Assembly (NCBI GenBank): GCA_902175065.1
Contig: CABIIJ010000088.1
Coordinates: 1 to 64,000, forward strand
DNA: 64,000 nt
Reading direction: 5' to 3'
Source of the DNA: an uncultured Comamonas sp.
Lineage (GTDB): Bacteria; Pseudomonadota; Gammaproteobacteria; Burkholderiales; Burkholderiaceae_C
Shown: positions 37,195 through 46,552 of the stretch, piece after piece
How the letters are laid out: each line of letters starts with the position of its first letter
Position numbering within the stretch: position 1 is the first letter of the stretch
The notes under the pieces: model-generated
What the model was told of the DNA's origin: nothing
The model's database searches: none
What the model saw: the letters and a program-made list of their open reading frames with translations, nothing else
Made by a program: the position numbers and the translations under genes

Positions 37195-37356
37195 AAGCAG
37201 TTGCTCCCTGTGTTGTGCGGGCGGCAGGCTCCGGGCAACGGAAATGCCCGGTTTGGGCGGCCTGCATTCGAATGCGAGGAAAATCGCGCCCCAACAGTGC
37301 CCCGTGTTGCCTGAACCCGGGTGTTCTGGCAGCGCTTTTACAACAATTTACCCCGT

Positions 37357-38322
37357 ATGAATACCGTTACTTCCCCTTCCTGGGTGGCCGAGGCCACCGA
37401 TGTTGCGCCCTCCTTCGCATCTGCCGATACGGCAGCGGGCGGCGGCAAGTCCAAGGCCGAGCGCGAGGCGCACAAGCTGGAAAAGCGTCTGTGCCGTGAA
37501 GTGGGTCGCGCCATCACCGACTTCAACATGATCGAAGAGGGCGATCGCATCATGGTCTGCATGTCCGGCGGCAAGGACAGCTACACCCTGCTGGACATCC
37601 TGCGCAAGCTGCAAAAACGCGCCCCGATCAAGTTCGAGATCGTGGCGGTGAATCTCGACCAGAAGCAGCCCGGCTTTCCCGAGCATGTGCTGCCGGGCTA
37701 CCTGGACAGCATCGGCGTGGAGTACCACATCGAGAACCAGGACACCTACAGCGTCGTCAAGCGCGTGGTGCCCGAGGGCAAGACCACCTGCAGCCTGTGC
37801 TCGCGCCTGCGCCGGGCGATCCTGTACTCGGTGGCCGATGCACTGAAGTGCACCAAGGTGGCACTGGGCCACCACCGCGACGACATCCTCGCCACCATGA
37901 TGCTCAACCTGTTCTACGGCGGGCGCATGAAGGGGATGCCACCCAAGCTGGTCAGCGACGATGGCAAGCACGTCGTCATCCGCCCCCTGTGCTACGTGCC
38001 CGAGCGCGATACGCGCAGCTGGGCCGAGTACCAGCAGTTCCCCATCATCCCCTGCAACCTGTGCGGCAGCCAGGACGGCCTGCAGCGCGTGGCCGTCAAT
38101 GAAATGCTGCGCGAATGGGAGAAGAAGCACCCGGGCCGCATCGAGAGCATGTTCCGCGCCATGGGCCACGTGGTGACCACGCATATGATGGATCCGAAGC
38201 TGCACGACTTCAAAAACGCCAAGGCCACCGGCATTGCCGACCCCAATGGCGATATTGCATTTGACGATGAACCTCTGCCCGTGCCGCAAGTCGTACAGCG
38301 CAGCCGTTCTTCTGTTGACTGA
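37357..38322 (+). CDS. ttcA: tRNA 2-thiocytidine synthetase TtcA
   Basis: Thiolates C32 of some tRNAs with an Fe-S cluster and ATP. Of 321 residues from the ATG at 37357, the PP-loop is [15 protein letters not shown], with the paired Cys motifs CSLC and CNLC that hold the cluster. The first 30 residues are low-complexity and not conserved. It is divergent from the GGDEF-EAL gene. A short 26-bp gap separates it from the lipoprotein gene, suggesting an operon. Confidence 0.95.
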   Translation: MNTVTSPSWVAEATDVAPSFASADTAAGGGKSKAEREAHKLEKRLCREVGRAITDFNMIEEGDRIMVCMSGGKDSYTLLDILRKLQKRAPIKFEIVAVNLDQKQPGFPEHVLPGYLDSIGVEYHIENQDTYSVVKRVVPEGKTTCSLCSRLRRAILYSVADALKCTKVALGHHRDDILATMMLNLFYGGRMKGMPPKLVSDDGKHVVIRPLCYVPERDTRSWAEYQQFPIIPCNLCGSQDGLQRVAVNEMLREWEKKHPGRIESMFRAMGHVVTTHMMDPKLHDFKNAKATGIADPNGDIAFDDEPLPVPQVVQRSRSSVD

Positions 38323-38348
38323 CCGCCCTAGCGGGCAAGGAGGTTTTG

Positions 38349-39044
38349 ATGCCCGAACTGAAAACTGCCGTTGTGCGCTGCGCCGCCGTGCTGGGCAGCG
38401 CCCTGGCGCTGGCCGGATGCGCCATCGGCCCCACCGCCATTACCAGCGACGTGCAGTCCTACTCCAGCATGCAGGGGGTGACGCTGCCGGCCACCTACCG
38501 GATGGAGGTGCTGCCGTCTCAGGCCCAGCAGGCAAGCTTTGCGCAGATTGAGGCGGCCGCCGAGGCCGCCCTGGAAAAAGTCGGCCTCAAGCGCGATGTG
38601 CGCCCCGACCTGGCCCGGCTGGTGGTGCAGGTGGGCGCTTCGGCGGGCGAAGGGCGGGCCAGCCATCCGACCTGGGACCCCTACTACTACGGCCCGCGCT
38701 TTGGCTGGGGCCTGGGCTACGGCGGGGGCTGGTACAGCGGCTGGAACATGCACTGGGCGATGATGGACGCCCCGCCCCGGGTGTATCTGCGGGCCGTCAA
38801 GCTGGTGCTGCGTGACCAGCAGACCCAGCGCATCGTCTACGAAACCTCGGCCCAGTACGACGAAGTGCGCGTGGACGACAGCACCATCTGGCCGGTGCTG
38901 TTCGACGCGGCCCTGACGGGTTTCCCCTTCCCGCCCAGCGGGCCGCGCCAGGTGACGACGCCGCCCAAGGGCGCCGCCGCCCAGCCGCAGGCGCCGGCCC
39001 CCCAGGCCGCGCCAGCGGCTACGCCAGCGCCGGCTGCGCCGTAG
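38349..39044 (+). CDS. DUF4136 family lipoprotein
   Basis: Product of 231 residues from the ATG at 38349 with AAGGAGG six bases upstream. The lipobox is [10 protein letters not shown] (Cys about residue 26), so it is an envelope lipoprotein. The middle (residues about 50-195) matches the DUF4136 pattern with a Tyr/Gly/Trp-rich stretch ([18 protein letters not shown]). The tail is Pro/Ala/Gln-rich. The function is unknown. Its 3' end overlaps convergent bioB by 26 bases. Confidence 0.85.
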   Translation: MPELKTAVVRCAAVLGSALALAGCAIGPTAITSDVQSYSSMQGVTLPATYRMEVLPSQAQQASFAQIEAAAEAALEKVGLKRDVRPDLARLVVQVGASAGEGRASHPTWDPYYYGPRFGWGLGYGGGWYSGWNMHWAMMDAPPRVYLRAVKLVLRDQQTQRIVYETSAQYDEVRVDDSTIWPVLFDAALTGFPFPPSGPRQVTTPPKGAAAQPQAPAPQAAPAATPAPAAP

Positions 39045-40023
39045 GCGTGCCGCAAGCGCAGGTGGCAGGGGCTGCTTGTTGTGTTGGCGCTTGCGGGGCG
39101 ACGGCACGCAGCCCCAGTTTTTCCAGCAGCTGATCGTCGGCCCGGGTATCGGGGTTGCCGGTGGTCAGCAGTTTTTCGCCGTAAAAAATCGAATTCGCCC
39201 CGGCCAGGAAGCACAGCGCCTGCACCGCCTCGCCCAACTGCTGGCGGCCTGCCGACAGGCGGATGCGGGCCTGGGGCATGGTGATGCGGCAGACGGCGAT
39301 GACGCGCACGAAGTCCAGTGGATCGACCGGGGCGCTGCTGGCCAGCACCGTGCCGGGCACGGGCACCAGGCTGTTGATCGGCACCGATTCGGGCTGGAGC
39401 TTGACCAGCTCGGCAATCAGGCTGGCGCGGTCGGCCTGTTGCTCGCCCAGGCCGATGATGCCGCCGCAGCACACCTTGATGCCCGCTTCGCGCACGGCGG
39501 CCAGGGTGTCGATGCGGTCCTGGTAGCTGCGCGTGGTCACCACCTGAGCGTAATGCGCGGGGCTGGTGTCCAGGTTGTGGTTGTAGTAATCCAGCCCGGC
39601 AGTCTGCAAGGTCTGCGCCTGTTCGGGCGAGAGCATGCCCAGCGTGGCGCAGGTTTCCAGCCCCAGGGCCTTGACGTTGGCGATCATGCGGGCCATCTTT
39701 TCCAGGTCGCGCTCTTTCGGGCTGCGCCAGGCGGCGCCCATGCAAAAGCGCGTGGCCCCGGCGGCCTTGGCGGCCTGGGCGGCGTGCAGCACCTCGTCCT
39801 CGGGCAGCAGCTTGCTGGCGTGCAGCCCGGTGTCGAAGCTTTGCGATTGCGGGCAGTAGCCGCAGTTTTCGGGGCAGCCGCCGGTTTTGACCGACAGCAG
39901 GGTCGCCAGCTCCACATCGGGGGTGGGCCAGTGCGCCTGGTGGACGGCAGCGGCCCGCTGCATCAGGGTCAGCCAGGGCTGGGTGAACAATTCTTCAATG
40001 GCGGACAGGGTCCAGGTAGACAT
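39019..40023 (-). CDS. bioB: biotin synthase
   Basis: Radical SAM enzyme that inserts sulfur into dethiobiotin. Of 334 residues from the ATG at 40023, the radical-SAM Cys triad is [13 protein letters not shown] (about 47-59). Other signatures are [28 protein letters not shown] and the [2Fe-2S] Arg/Cys region, ending [17 protein letters not shown]. The C-terminus carries an Ala/Gln/Pro-rich tail overlapping the lipoprotein gene. The other bio genes are not adjacent. Confidence 0.96.
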   Translation of the reverse strand: MSTWTLSAIEELFTQPWLTLMQRAAAVHQAHWPTPDVELATLLSVKTGGCPENCGYCPQSQSFDTGLHASKLLPEDEVLHAAQAAKAAGATRFCMGAAWRSPKERDLEKMARMIANVKALGLETCATLGMLSPEQAQTLQTAGLDYYNHNLDTSPAHYAQVVTTRSYQDRIDTLAAVREAGIKVCCGGIIGLGEQQADRASLIAELVKLQPESVPINSLVPVPGTVLASSAPVDPLDFVRVIAVCRITMPQARIRLSAGRQQLGEAVQALCFLAGANSIFYGEKLLTTGNPDTRADDQLLEKLGLRAVAPQAPTQQAAPATCACGTPTAQPALA

Positions 40024-40128
40024 GGCAGGTCTCCAAGGCAAACAACGATGGAGGCCGATTGTGAGAGCCTCGGCCCGGCCTGCCCAGGGTGCCGGGGCCA
40101 AATAGTCGGCATGATTTTTCAGTGCCTA

Positions 40129-40153
40129 AAAAATGCCAAATTACGCCATTTTT
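40129..40153. promoter_or_regulatory. AT-rich palindrome between bioB and phosphatase gene
   Basis: AAAAATG (40129-40135) and CATTTTT (40147-40153) face each other across 11 bases in the divergent promoter region. It could be an operator of either gene. It does not match the BirA or BioR boxes known to me. Confidence 0.3.
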
Positions 40154-40322
40154 ATCGTAAATTGACCGAAGTTGCGTTTGGATGACTGCAATGCCGTGTT
40201 TTGCAGCGATCGCGCCGGCATTTGCCGCGAAGAAGGCGGAAAACATGCGTGGTCGGCGCAAAGAAATCCGGATTTGTAAAATCGGCGGTTTCCCCCACAT
40301 CGCCACTTCCGGCGCAAACCCC

Positions 40323-40964
40323 ATGGACGCAACCCGCATCATCGCCATCCGGCATGGTGAAACGCCTTGGAATGTGCTTGGCCGCATCCAAGGGCATACC
40401 GACATCCCGTTGAACGCCACCGGCCAGGCCCAGGCCGCCCAGGCCGCCCAGGCTTTGGCCGGGGAACCCCTGGCCGCGATCTACAGCAGCGATCTGCAAC
40501 GCGCCTGGCAGACTGCGCAGGCGCTGGCACAGACCACCGGCACGGCCCTGCACGCCGAGCCGGGGCTGCGCGAGCGCTGCTTCGGCGTGTTTGAAGGGCG
40601 CAGCTTTGCGCAGGTGGAACAGTCCCACCCGGAGGACGCACGCCGCTGGCGCAAGCGCGATCCGCAGTTCGCCTTTCCCGGTGGCGGGGAGTCGCTGGAG
40701 CAGTTGCGCCAGCGCATCGCGGCGACCGTGCAGCGCCTGGCGCAGCAGCACCTGGGCGAGCAAATCGCCCTGATTGCGCATGGCGGGGTGATGGACATCC
40801 TCTACCGCCTGGCCACCCAGCAAGACTTGCAAGCGCCGCGCACCTGGGTGCTGACGAATACGGCCATCAACCGCCTGCTGTGGACGCCGCAGGGGCTGAC
40901 CCTGGTGGGCTGGGGCGATGTGCAGCACCTGGAGGGCGGGGCGCTGGAGGAGTCGTTCTCGTAG
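40323..40964 (+). CDS. histidine phosphatase family protein (GpmB-like)
   Basis: Product of 213 residues from the ATG at 40323, chosen because the conserved core begins at RIIAIRHGETPWN (RHG catalytic His). An upstream ATG at 40245 with AAGGCGG before it would add 26 residues. Further motifs are DLQRAWQTA (Arg), GLRERCFGVFEG and IALIAHGGVMD (second His). These enzymes dephosphorylate sugar phosphates, nucleotides or cobalamin intermediates, and the substrate cannot be told from sequence. Confidence 0.88.
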   Translation: MDATRIIAIRHGETPWNVLGRIQGHTDIPLNATGQAQAAQAAQALAGEPLAAIYSSDLQRAWQTAQALAQTTGTALHAEPGLRERCFGVFEGRSFAQVEQSHPEDARRWRKRDPQFAFPGGGESLEQLRQRIAATVQRLAQQHLGEQIALIAHGGVMDILYRLATQQDLQAPRTWVLTNTAINRLLWTPQGLTLVGWGDVQHLEGGALEESFS

Positions 40965-40986
40965 CGGGCTTGCTGTAATTTCTATA

Positions 40987-41078
40987 AAAAAGAGAGCTGT
41001 TACCGCTGATATTCATTGGATTCAAGAATAAAAACTATCTTGAATCCTTTGTTTATCAGCGGTAAAAGCTCTCTTTTT
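40987..41078. repeat. palindromic element between convergent genes
   Basis: Outer arms AAAAAGAGAGCT (40987-40998) / AGCTCTCTTTTT (41067-41078), middle arms TACCGCTGAT (41001-41010) / ATCAGCGGTA (41055-41064), inner arms GGATTCAAGA (41018-41027) / TCTTGAATCC (41038-41047). All are perfect, giving one long hairpin. A-runs and T-runs at both ends make it usable as a bidirectional terminator. It is the best-preserved member of the family. Confidence 0.75.
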
Positions 41079-41091
41079 GGTATTGGTCTGC

Positions 41092-41586
41092 TTATCTGCC
41101 GTACAGCGCGGTGAAGCTGGCCGTGGCCAGGGCATGGGCGTTGATCATGAAACCGGCCAGCGCAGCGGTGGCGTCGTCCGGAATGTCCAGCCTGGGCACC
41201 GACAGGGCGTGGACGGTGAACACGTAACGGTGCGGCTTGTCCCCTGGCGGCGGGCACACGCCGCCCCAGGCAAAGCTGCCGTAGTCGTTGCGGATCTGGC
41301 GGGCGCCGGCGGGCAGGGCGGTGCTGCCTGCGGCGCCAGCGTTGGGTTGCAGCGCGGTGGTGTCGGCAGGCAGGTCGATCACCATCCAGTGCCACCAGCC
41401 GCTGCCGCTGGGCGCATCCGGGTCGTACACCGTCAGCGCCAGGCTTTGCGTGCCCGCCGGTGCGCCCTGCCAGCGCAGCACGGGCGATTCGTTGCGGCCC
41501 GTGCAGCCGAAGCTGTTGAATTCAAACTCCTGCGGGATGGTGCCGTCGGCGGGGATGTCGGGGCTGCTTAAAACAAAATCGGTCAT
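41092..41586 (-). CDS. YbhB/YbcL family (PEBP-like) protein
   Basis: Product of 164 residues from the ATG at 41586. The Raf-kinase-inhibitor/PEBP fold is marked by SPVLRWQGAPAGTQSLAL, DPDAPSGSGWWHWMVIDLP, GSFAWGGVCPPPGDKPHRY and a C-terminal helix. Bacterial members bind small ligands, and their biological role is unclear. No signal peptide is seen, so it is cytosolic. Confidence 0.9.
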   Translation of the reverse strand: MTDFVLSSPDIPADGTIPQEFEFNSFGCTGRNESPVLRWQGAPAGTQSLALTVYDPDAPSGSGWWHWMVIDLPADTTALQPNAGAAGSTALPAGARQIRNDYGSFAWGGVCPPPGDKPHRYVFTVHALSVPRLDIPDDATAALAGFMINAHALATASFTALYGR

Positions 41587-41641
41587 GTTCGTCCATCTCC
41601 TGTGAAAAAGCGAAGTATGCGTCAGCTTGCCCCGAAGTGTT

Positions 41642-41935
41642 TCAGGGGGATGGCTTGAAATCCAGGCCCTGGCGCACGGCCTCCTGCATTCGCTGGTCGC
41701 GCTCCTCGATGGGCGTGGGTTTGCGGTTGCGGTCTTCGATGGGGGCGTCCGAAGGGGTGAAGGCGGGCACGGGGCTGCGCTCGACCGCCCCCTTGGGCAG
41801 GTAGGACGGCTGCACCACCGCATAGACGGCGGCCAGCAGCACGACGCCGATCAGGCCCGCCCGGCTTTTCTTCCACACGGCCCAGGCGGCCAGCGCCAGC
41901 AGGGCCAGCGGGATCAGGTTCAGCGCGGCGATCAT
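41642..41935 (-). CDS. small membrane protein coupled to SPFH gene
   Basis: Product of 97 residues from the ATG at 41935. Two hydrophobic helices (about 2-20 and 26-43) are followed by a polar tail with charged repeats (IEDRNRKPTPIEERDQRMQE). I do not recognise the family. The start overlaps the SPFH stop by 4 bases (ATGA), so it is very likely co-translated with the SPFH protein and perhaps a partner of it. Confidence 0.65.
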   Translation of the reverse strand: MIAALNLIPLALLALAAWAVWKKSRAGLIGVVLLAAVYAVVQPSYLPKGAVERSPVPAFTPSDAPIEDRNRKPTPIEERDQRMQEAVRQGLDFKPSP

Positions 41936-42852
41936 TTCAGCGTCACCATGGGCACGGCGTCGCCCAGGGTGGTGGTGGGCAGCTGGCCGTCCCACTTCTC
42001 GATCCAGGCGCGTTGGTTTTCCAGCTTGCGCAGCTCCAGCACGCGGGAGTCGACCGAGGCGGCCAGGGTGGCCTGGGCCAGGGCTTCGGTTTCCGCCTTT
42101 TCTTTTTCAATGGCGCGTTGCAGGCGGGCCTCGCGCAGTTCGCGTTCCAGGCGGGCGGCGGACACTTGCGTCTGCGCCTCTTCCTGCTGGATGGCTTCGC
42201 GGCGCTCGGCGGCGGCTTCCTGCGCCTTGGTGATGATGTCGGGGTATTTCAGGTTGGTGATGCCGACGTGGCGTACCGAGAACGGCGTGCGGGCCTCAAT
42301 CGCCTTGCCCAGGCGCAGGCCCAGGTCGGCATTGATTTTTTCGTTGCTGGAGGCGATCTGGCTGATGCTGTACTGGCTCAGGTACTCGCGCACTTCGGCC
42401 TGGATGATCTGGCTGGCATAGGTGCGGTAGACCTGTTCGTTGGCGATGATGGAGGAGCTGCCGCGCCCGTCCGTCGGGGAGATGGTGTTGAACAGCTCGG
42501 AAGTTTTCTTGGGGTTGATGCTCAGGGTCGCCCGCACGGAGACGTCCAGGTTCAGCTTGTCCTCGGGGATGAAGATGCTCAGGTTTTCCTGGTACGCCTT
42601 GTCGGCCACGTCCAGCATGACCAGGCGGTCGCAGTAGGCCCAGCACGGCGAGAGGCGGAATTTGGAGGTGGGAATCAGCGCCTCCTGGTAGCCATCCTTG
42701 GTCATGATCTTGCCGACGTGGGCGGGCGGAATCTCTACGCGTTCGCCCGCCAGCACCAGTGCCAGCAAGGCGGCGACCACGGCGCCGACGATAAGCAGGA
42801 TGGTCTTCTTGAATGATGAAGCTGTGACGGTAGGCTTGATCAGTTTGGTCAT
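41932..42852 (-). CDS. SPFH/prohibitin-like membrane protein
   Basis: Product of 306 residues. An N-terminal TM (KKTILLIVGAVVAALLALVLAG, in parts) is followed by the SPFH/Band 7 domain (about 40-220: VEIPPAHVGKIMTKDGYQ, VSVRATLSINPKKTSELF). A long Glu/Ala/Arg coiled coil (about 215-275: EAAAERREAIQQEEAQTQV) ends in a short conserved tail. Such proteins build large membrane-bound rings linked to protease control or membrane order. GGAGG lies upstream of the ATG. It forms an operon with the small membrane protein. Confidence 0.85.
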   Translation of the reverse strand: MTKLIKPTVTASSFKKTILLIVGAVVAALLALVLAGERVEIPPAHVGKIMTKDGYQEALIPTSKFRLSPCWAYCDRLVMLDVADKAYQENLSIFIPEDKLNLDVSVRATLSINPKKTSELFNTISPTDGRGSSSIIANEQVYRTYASQIIQAEVREYLSQYSISQIASSNEKINADLGLRLGKAIEARTPFSVRHVGITNLKYPDIITKAQEAAAERREAIQQEEAQTQVSAARLERELREARLQRAIEKEKAETEALAQATLAASVDSRVLELRKLENQRAWIEKWDGQLPTTTLGDAVPMVTLK

Positions 42853-42896
42853 CGGGGTGCCCCCTCCTTGCGGGCCGGAAAAGCCCGGATTATCAA

Positions 42897-42938
42897 GAAA
42901 AAAAGCACTGCCTCCTTTTTACGGAGGCAGTGCTTTTT
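42897..42938. terminator. strong bidirectional Rho-independent terminator
   Basis: GCACTGCCTCC (42905-42915) / GGAGGCAGTGC (42923-42933), preceded by an A-run and followed by TTTTT. It mainly ends the leftward cytochrome-assembly transcript just after its last gene. Confidence 0.9.
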
Positions 42939-42954
42939 ATGAGAAAACAGATGC

Positions 42955-44307
42955 TTACAGTTCGCCGTAGCTGTGCAGGCCCGAGAGGAACATGTTCACC
43001 CCCAGGAAAGCGAAGGTGGTCACGGCCAGCCCGACCAGCGCCCACCAGGCCGACACCGTGCCGCGCAGCCCTTTCATGAGGCGCATGTGCAGCCAGGCGG
43101 CGTAGTTCAGCCAGACGATCAGCGCCCAGGTTTCCTTGGGGTCCCAGCTCCAGTAGCCGCCCCAGGCGTCGGCGGCCCACAGGGCACCCAGCACGGTGGC
43201 GATGGTGAAGAAGGCAAAGCCCACGGCAATCGCCTTGTACATCATGCTGTCGAGCACTTCAAAGGCGGGCAGGCGATCCGCGATGGGCTTGCGCAGCGAC
43301 AGGATGCCGCCGACGATCAGGGCGGAAATGCCGGCATAGACGATCCAGTAGCTGCTGCCGCCGGACTGGCTCTGGCGGAAGGCCAGCGGCTCGAAGCACA
43401 GCGCCACGCCCAGCAGCCACAGGGGGGCGAGCTTGTACCACTTGGTCTCGGTGGCCTGCTGCTTGATGAGGTAGGCGAAGGCGACCATCGCGGCCAGGGC
43501 AAAGGTGCCGTAGCCGATGAAGTTGGCCGGGACGTGGACTTTCATCCACCAGCTTTGCAGCGCCGGGATCAGGGGCTGGATCTCCTGGCCTTCGCGGGCC
43601 ACCGTGTACCACAGCAGGAAGCCCACCGCCGCGCTGACCACCAGCATGACGAAGCCGCCCAGGGCGCGGGCCGCGTACTGCTCTTCGTAGTACAGGTAGA
43701 ACAGTGCCGTCATCCAGATGAACATGACGAACACTTCGTACAGGTTGCTCACCGGGATGTGGCCGATGTCCGGGCCGAGCAGGTAGCTTTCGTACCAGCG
43801 CACCATGGTGCCGACCAGGGCCAGCGTCACCGCCAGCCAGACCATGCCGGTGGCGATGCGGCCAAAGGTGCTTTGCTCGCTTTTGGCGAACAGGGCGATC
43901 CAGTAGAAGACGGTGGCGACGAAGCACAGCACCCCCATCCACAGGATGGCCGATTGGCTGGAGAGCAGGAATTTCAGGCCGAACACCGTCTCGGCCCGGT
44001 CGATGTGCGCCGCGCCGTCCGGCCCCTGGTAGAGCCAGATGGCCAGCAGCGACAGGCCGCCGACGGCCAGCATCAGCTTCTGCATGGGCCGCCAGAACCA
44101 ACCCAGTGCGATCAGGCCGGGCGTGGTGAGCAGCAGGATGCCGGTTTCGTACTCGTCCATCGCGTAGCCGTATTTGTGCCAGGCGAAGGCCGTACCGGCC
44201 AGCAGAACCAGCGCAAAAAGCCAGTCCAGAGCGTTGCGGCGGGCCCAGAAACCGGGGTTCAGGCTGACCGTGGCGGGCGGCGAGGAAGGGGCAGTGGCAG
44301 TGTTCAT
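42955..44307 (-). CDS. ccsA: cytochrome c biogenesis protein CcsA (ResC)
   Basis: Multi-pass membrane protein of system II cytochrome c assembly that handles heme delivery with Ccs1. It has 450 residues from the ATG at 44307 with GAGG just upstream; another ATG at 44319 is four codons earlier. The tryptophan-rich heme motif is DAWGGYWSWDPKETWALIVW (about 385-404), with conserved His further on (LHMRL). About 10 to 12 TM helices are seen. Some annotations call this gene ccsB. It follows ccs1 directly in the same operon. Confidence 0.93.
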   Translation of the reverse strand: MNTATAPSSPPATVSLNPGFWARRNALDWLFALVLLAGTAFAWHKYGYAMDEYETGILLLTTPGLIALGWFWRPMQKLMLAVGGLSLLAIWLYQGPDGAAHIDRAETVFGLKFLLSSQSAILWMGVLCFVATVFYWIALFAKSEQSTFGRIATGMVWLAVTLALVGTMVRWYESYLLGPDIGHIPVSNLYEVFVMFIWMTALFYLYYEEQYAARALGGFVMLVVSAAVGFLLWYTVAREGQEIQPLIPALQSWWMKVHVPANFIGYGTFALAAMVAFAYLIKQQATETKWYKLAPLWLLGVALCFEPLAFRQSQSGGSSYWIVYAGISALIVGGILSLRKPIADRLPAFEVLDSMMYKAIAVGFAFFTIATVLGALWAADAWGGYWSWDPKETWALIVWLNYAAWLHMRLMKGLRGTVSAWWALVGLAVTTFAFLGVNMFLSGLHSYGEL

Positions 44308-44308
44308 C

Positions 44309-46426
44309 TCAAACCTCATGGACGGCAGGCGCCGGGGCCGCAGCGCCCAGCAACTGGTGGTTCAATTGCGCGAATTCGCGGTCGATATCGATCAGCTTAC
44401 GATTACACGACATGGCCATGGTGGCGTGGGTGTTCTTTTCGTTACCGGCAGCCGGGGCCAGCCAGACCCACAGGCGCCGGTCACGCACGTAGAGCATCCC
44501 GAAAATGCCGACGATCAGGAAAAAGCAGCCCAGGTAGACCACCTTCTTGCCCGGGGCGCGGGCCACCTGGAACACGCTGGCCTGCACCTGCTGGAAGTCC
44601 TCCAGCATGAAGGCTGCCGTGGCCGGGTAGTACTGCGCGTCGCTCAGGGCGAACACCGCCTGCGCCATGAAACGCTGGGTTTCCTGGCTGGGCGACAAGG
44701 GCGGCAACTGGGCCTGGGCGCGGGTGTGCTGGGCCAGTTCGTAGAGGGTACCGTTCAGGATGCGCAGCAGCACCTCGCTGGCGCGTTCGCGTTCGGCCTC
44801 GGGGACGCTGTCCTCCAGGTACTTGCCCAGGGCCTGCAGGCCGCCGTCGGGCGTGCGGCCCGTGCCGGCGTACAGGGTGGCAATGCGCAGGGCCGAGTCG
44901 GCCAGGGCCTCGCGCAGGTCGGCGCGGCCCGTCGGCGCCGCGTTGTTGGCGTAGCTGCGCACGGCGGCTTCGCGCTGGGCCGGGTCTTGCAGGGCCTGGC
45001 GCAGGCGCATGAAGGTGTGCATCGTGCCTTCGGGGTCGGCAGGCACGCGCAGGTAGCGGAACGGCAGGGCTTCCGAATCGCGGACGCCCAGCAGGAAGAC
45101 CGGGGCGCCTTCATCCATTTCCACCGGCAGCATGTAGTTCTGGTACTCCCGTGCCTGGCCGGCGCTGTCGCGCAGCTTGTAGCCGATGCTCGGGCCGATG
45201 TTGCGCAGCTTCTTCTCGGTGCTGGTCTTGTGGCCGGCGCCCATGCGGGCATCCAGCGCACTGCGCAGGTCGACCTTGCGCACGTCGACGGCGGCATCCT
45301 CGGTGTTGCTGAAGTTCTCGACGTTGATGGTGCGCAGCTGGGTCAATTCCAGCGTCATCGGGCCGTCTTCCAGGTGCGGCAGCGGGGTGCTTTCGCCAAT
45401 GATGCTGGCCACTTCAAACGGTTTTTCGGTGGCGGTGAAGGGGGTGGCCCTGAGCTTGACCTTGGAGCCGCCGTCGTCGAAGCTGGACTGGTAGATCTCG
45501 ACCCCCCGGTGGCGGGCCGGGTGGTTCACCTCGATGCGCTTGGGGATGGCTTCGCCCGTTTCGTAGTCGTGAATGACCACTTCGCTGGCAAACAGTTTGG
45601 GCATCCCGGTGTCGTAGTACTCGACGATGAATTTTTTCAGCTCGATGGAAAACGGCAGCGGCTGCAGCAGCACGCCGTCCGACTGGCTCAGGATGGCGGT
45701 ATCCGCCTGGGTGCCTTCGGCCACGGGCAGGTTGCCCCGGAACGTGGGGTTGGTCATGGACAAGCGGTGCTGGTCGATCACGTCGGAGATGCGCCCGACG
45801 CCGCTGTAGGGCGTTTTGCCGCCCAGCCACATCTGGGCGCGTACCACCAGATCGCCGTCGAGCAGGCCGCCCAGGCAGATCAGCACGATGGCGGTGTGCG
45901 CGGCGATGTAGCCGAGCTTGTTGGCGGCGCCTTTTTTGGCCGCGACCATGAAACCCTGGCCGTCTTTCGTGGTGCGCTCCTGCACCTTGACGCGCCAGCC
46001 CAGTTGCACCAGGCCCTGGCCGATGCGCTGGGCGGCGGTCTGGCTCGGCTCCTGCAGGTCGGCCTGGGCCTTGAGGCTGAAGGACTGCAGGCTTTTTTCC
46101 CGGATGTCTTCCTTGAAGTTGCGCAGGTCGGCCAGGTATTTCGGCGTGTGCCGCGTCAGGCACAGGCTGGTGCTGATGACCAGGAAGGCCAGGATCAGCA
46201 GGAACCACCAGGCGCTGTAGACGGCGTTGAGCTTCAGCGCCAGAAACAATTGCGACCAGAAGGGGCCGAATTGGTTGACGTAGTTGTTGACCGGCTCATG
46301 CTGCTGGATCACCGTACCGATCACCGACGCAATGCAGATGACGGTGAGCAGCGCAATGGCAAAGCGCATGGAGGACAGCAGCTCCAGCAAACTGCGCAGG
46401 CGCTGGCGAATGTGGGAGTCGGGCAT
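44309..46426 (-). CDS. resB: cytochrome c biogenesis protein ResB/Ccs1
   Basis: Partner of CcsA in the system II heme lyase. Of 705 residues, the N-terminal TMs begin LLELLSSMRFAIALLTVICI with FWSQLFLALKLNAVYSAWWF, in parts, typical of ResB. A large periplasmic domain (about 215-610) contains GVEIYQSSFDDGGSK and TLELTQLRTINVENFSN. The last TM (VYLGCFFLIVGIFGMLYV) precedes a cytosolic tail. The ending joins ccsA with almost no gap. Confidence 0.93.
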   Translation of the reverse strand: MPDSHIRQRLRSLLELLSSMRFAIALLTVICIASVIGTVIQQHEPVNNYVNQFGPFWSQLFLALKLNAVYSAWWFLLILAFLVISTSLCLTRHTPKYLADLRNFKEDIREKSLQSFSLKAQADLQEPSQTAAQRIGQGLVQLGWRVKVQERTTKDGQGFMVAAKKGAANKLGYIAAHTAIVLICLGGLLDGDLVVRAQMWLGGKTPYSGVGRISDVIDQHRLSMTNPTFRGNLPVAEGTQADTAILSQSDGVLLQPLPFSIELKKFIVEYYDTGMPKLFASEVVIHDYETGEAIPKRIEVNHPARHRGVEIYQSSFDDGGSKVKLRATPFTATEKPFEVASIIGESTPLPHLEDGPMTLELTQLRTINVENFSNTEDAAVDVRKVDLRSALDARMGAGHKTSTEKKLRNIGPSIGYKLRDSAGQAREYQNYMLPVEMDEGAPVFLLGVRDSEALPFRYLRVPADPEGTMHTFMRLRQALQDPAQREAAVRSYANNAAPTGRADLREALADSALRIATLYAGTGRTPDGGLQALGKYLEDSVPEAERERASEVLLRILNGTLYELAQHTRAQAQLPPLSPSQETQRFMAQAVFALSDAQYYPATAAFMLEDFQQVQASVFQVARAPGKKVVYLGCFFLIVGIFGMLYVRDRRLWVWLAPAAGNEKNTHATMAMSCNRKLIDIDREFAQLNHQLLGAAAPAPAVHEV

Positions 46427-46444
46427 GGGATGAGGAGACGCTAC

Positions 46445-46484
46445 AAAAAACGGGCGGTGCCCCCATCTGGGTAGGCACCGCCCG
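46445..46484 (-). terminator. Rho-independent terminator of the cytochrome c gene
   Basis: CGGGCGGTGCC (46451-46461) / GGCACCGCCCG (46474-46484), with six A on the plus strand before it giving a leftward U-run. It lies 69 bases past the cytochrome stop and 19 bases before the resB start, so resB probably has its own promoter. Confidence 0.85.
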
Positions 46485-46552
46485 CGTTGGAGTCAATGGT
46501 GGTCAAAAGTTCCCCCGGGTGGCGGGATACTTGCCGCGCTGATCGGTGGGGA

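Noticed and set aside
44174..46474. Plus-strand open frame of 766 codons opposite resB
   Set aside because: Shadow of the ResB/Ccs1 gene, whose TM and periplasmic motifs are clear on the minus strand.
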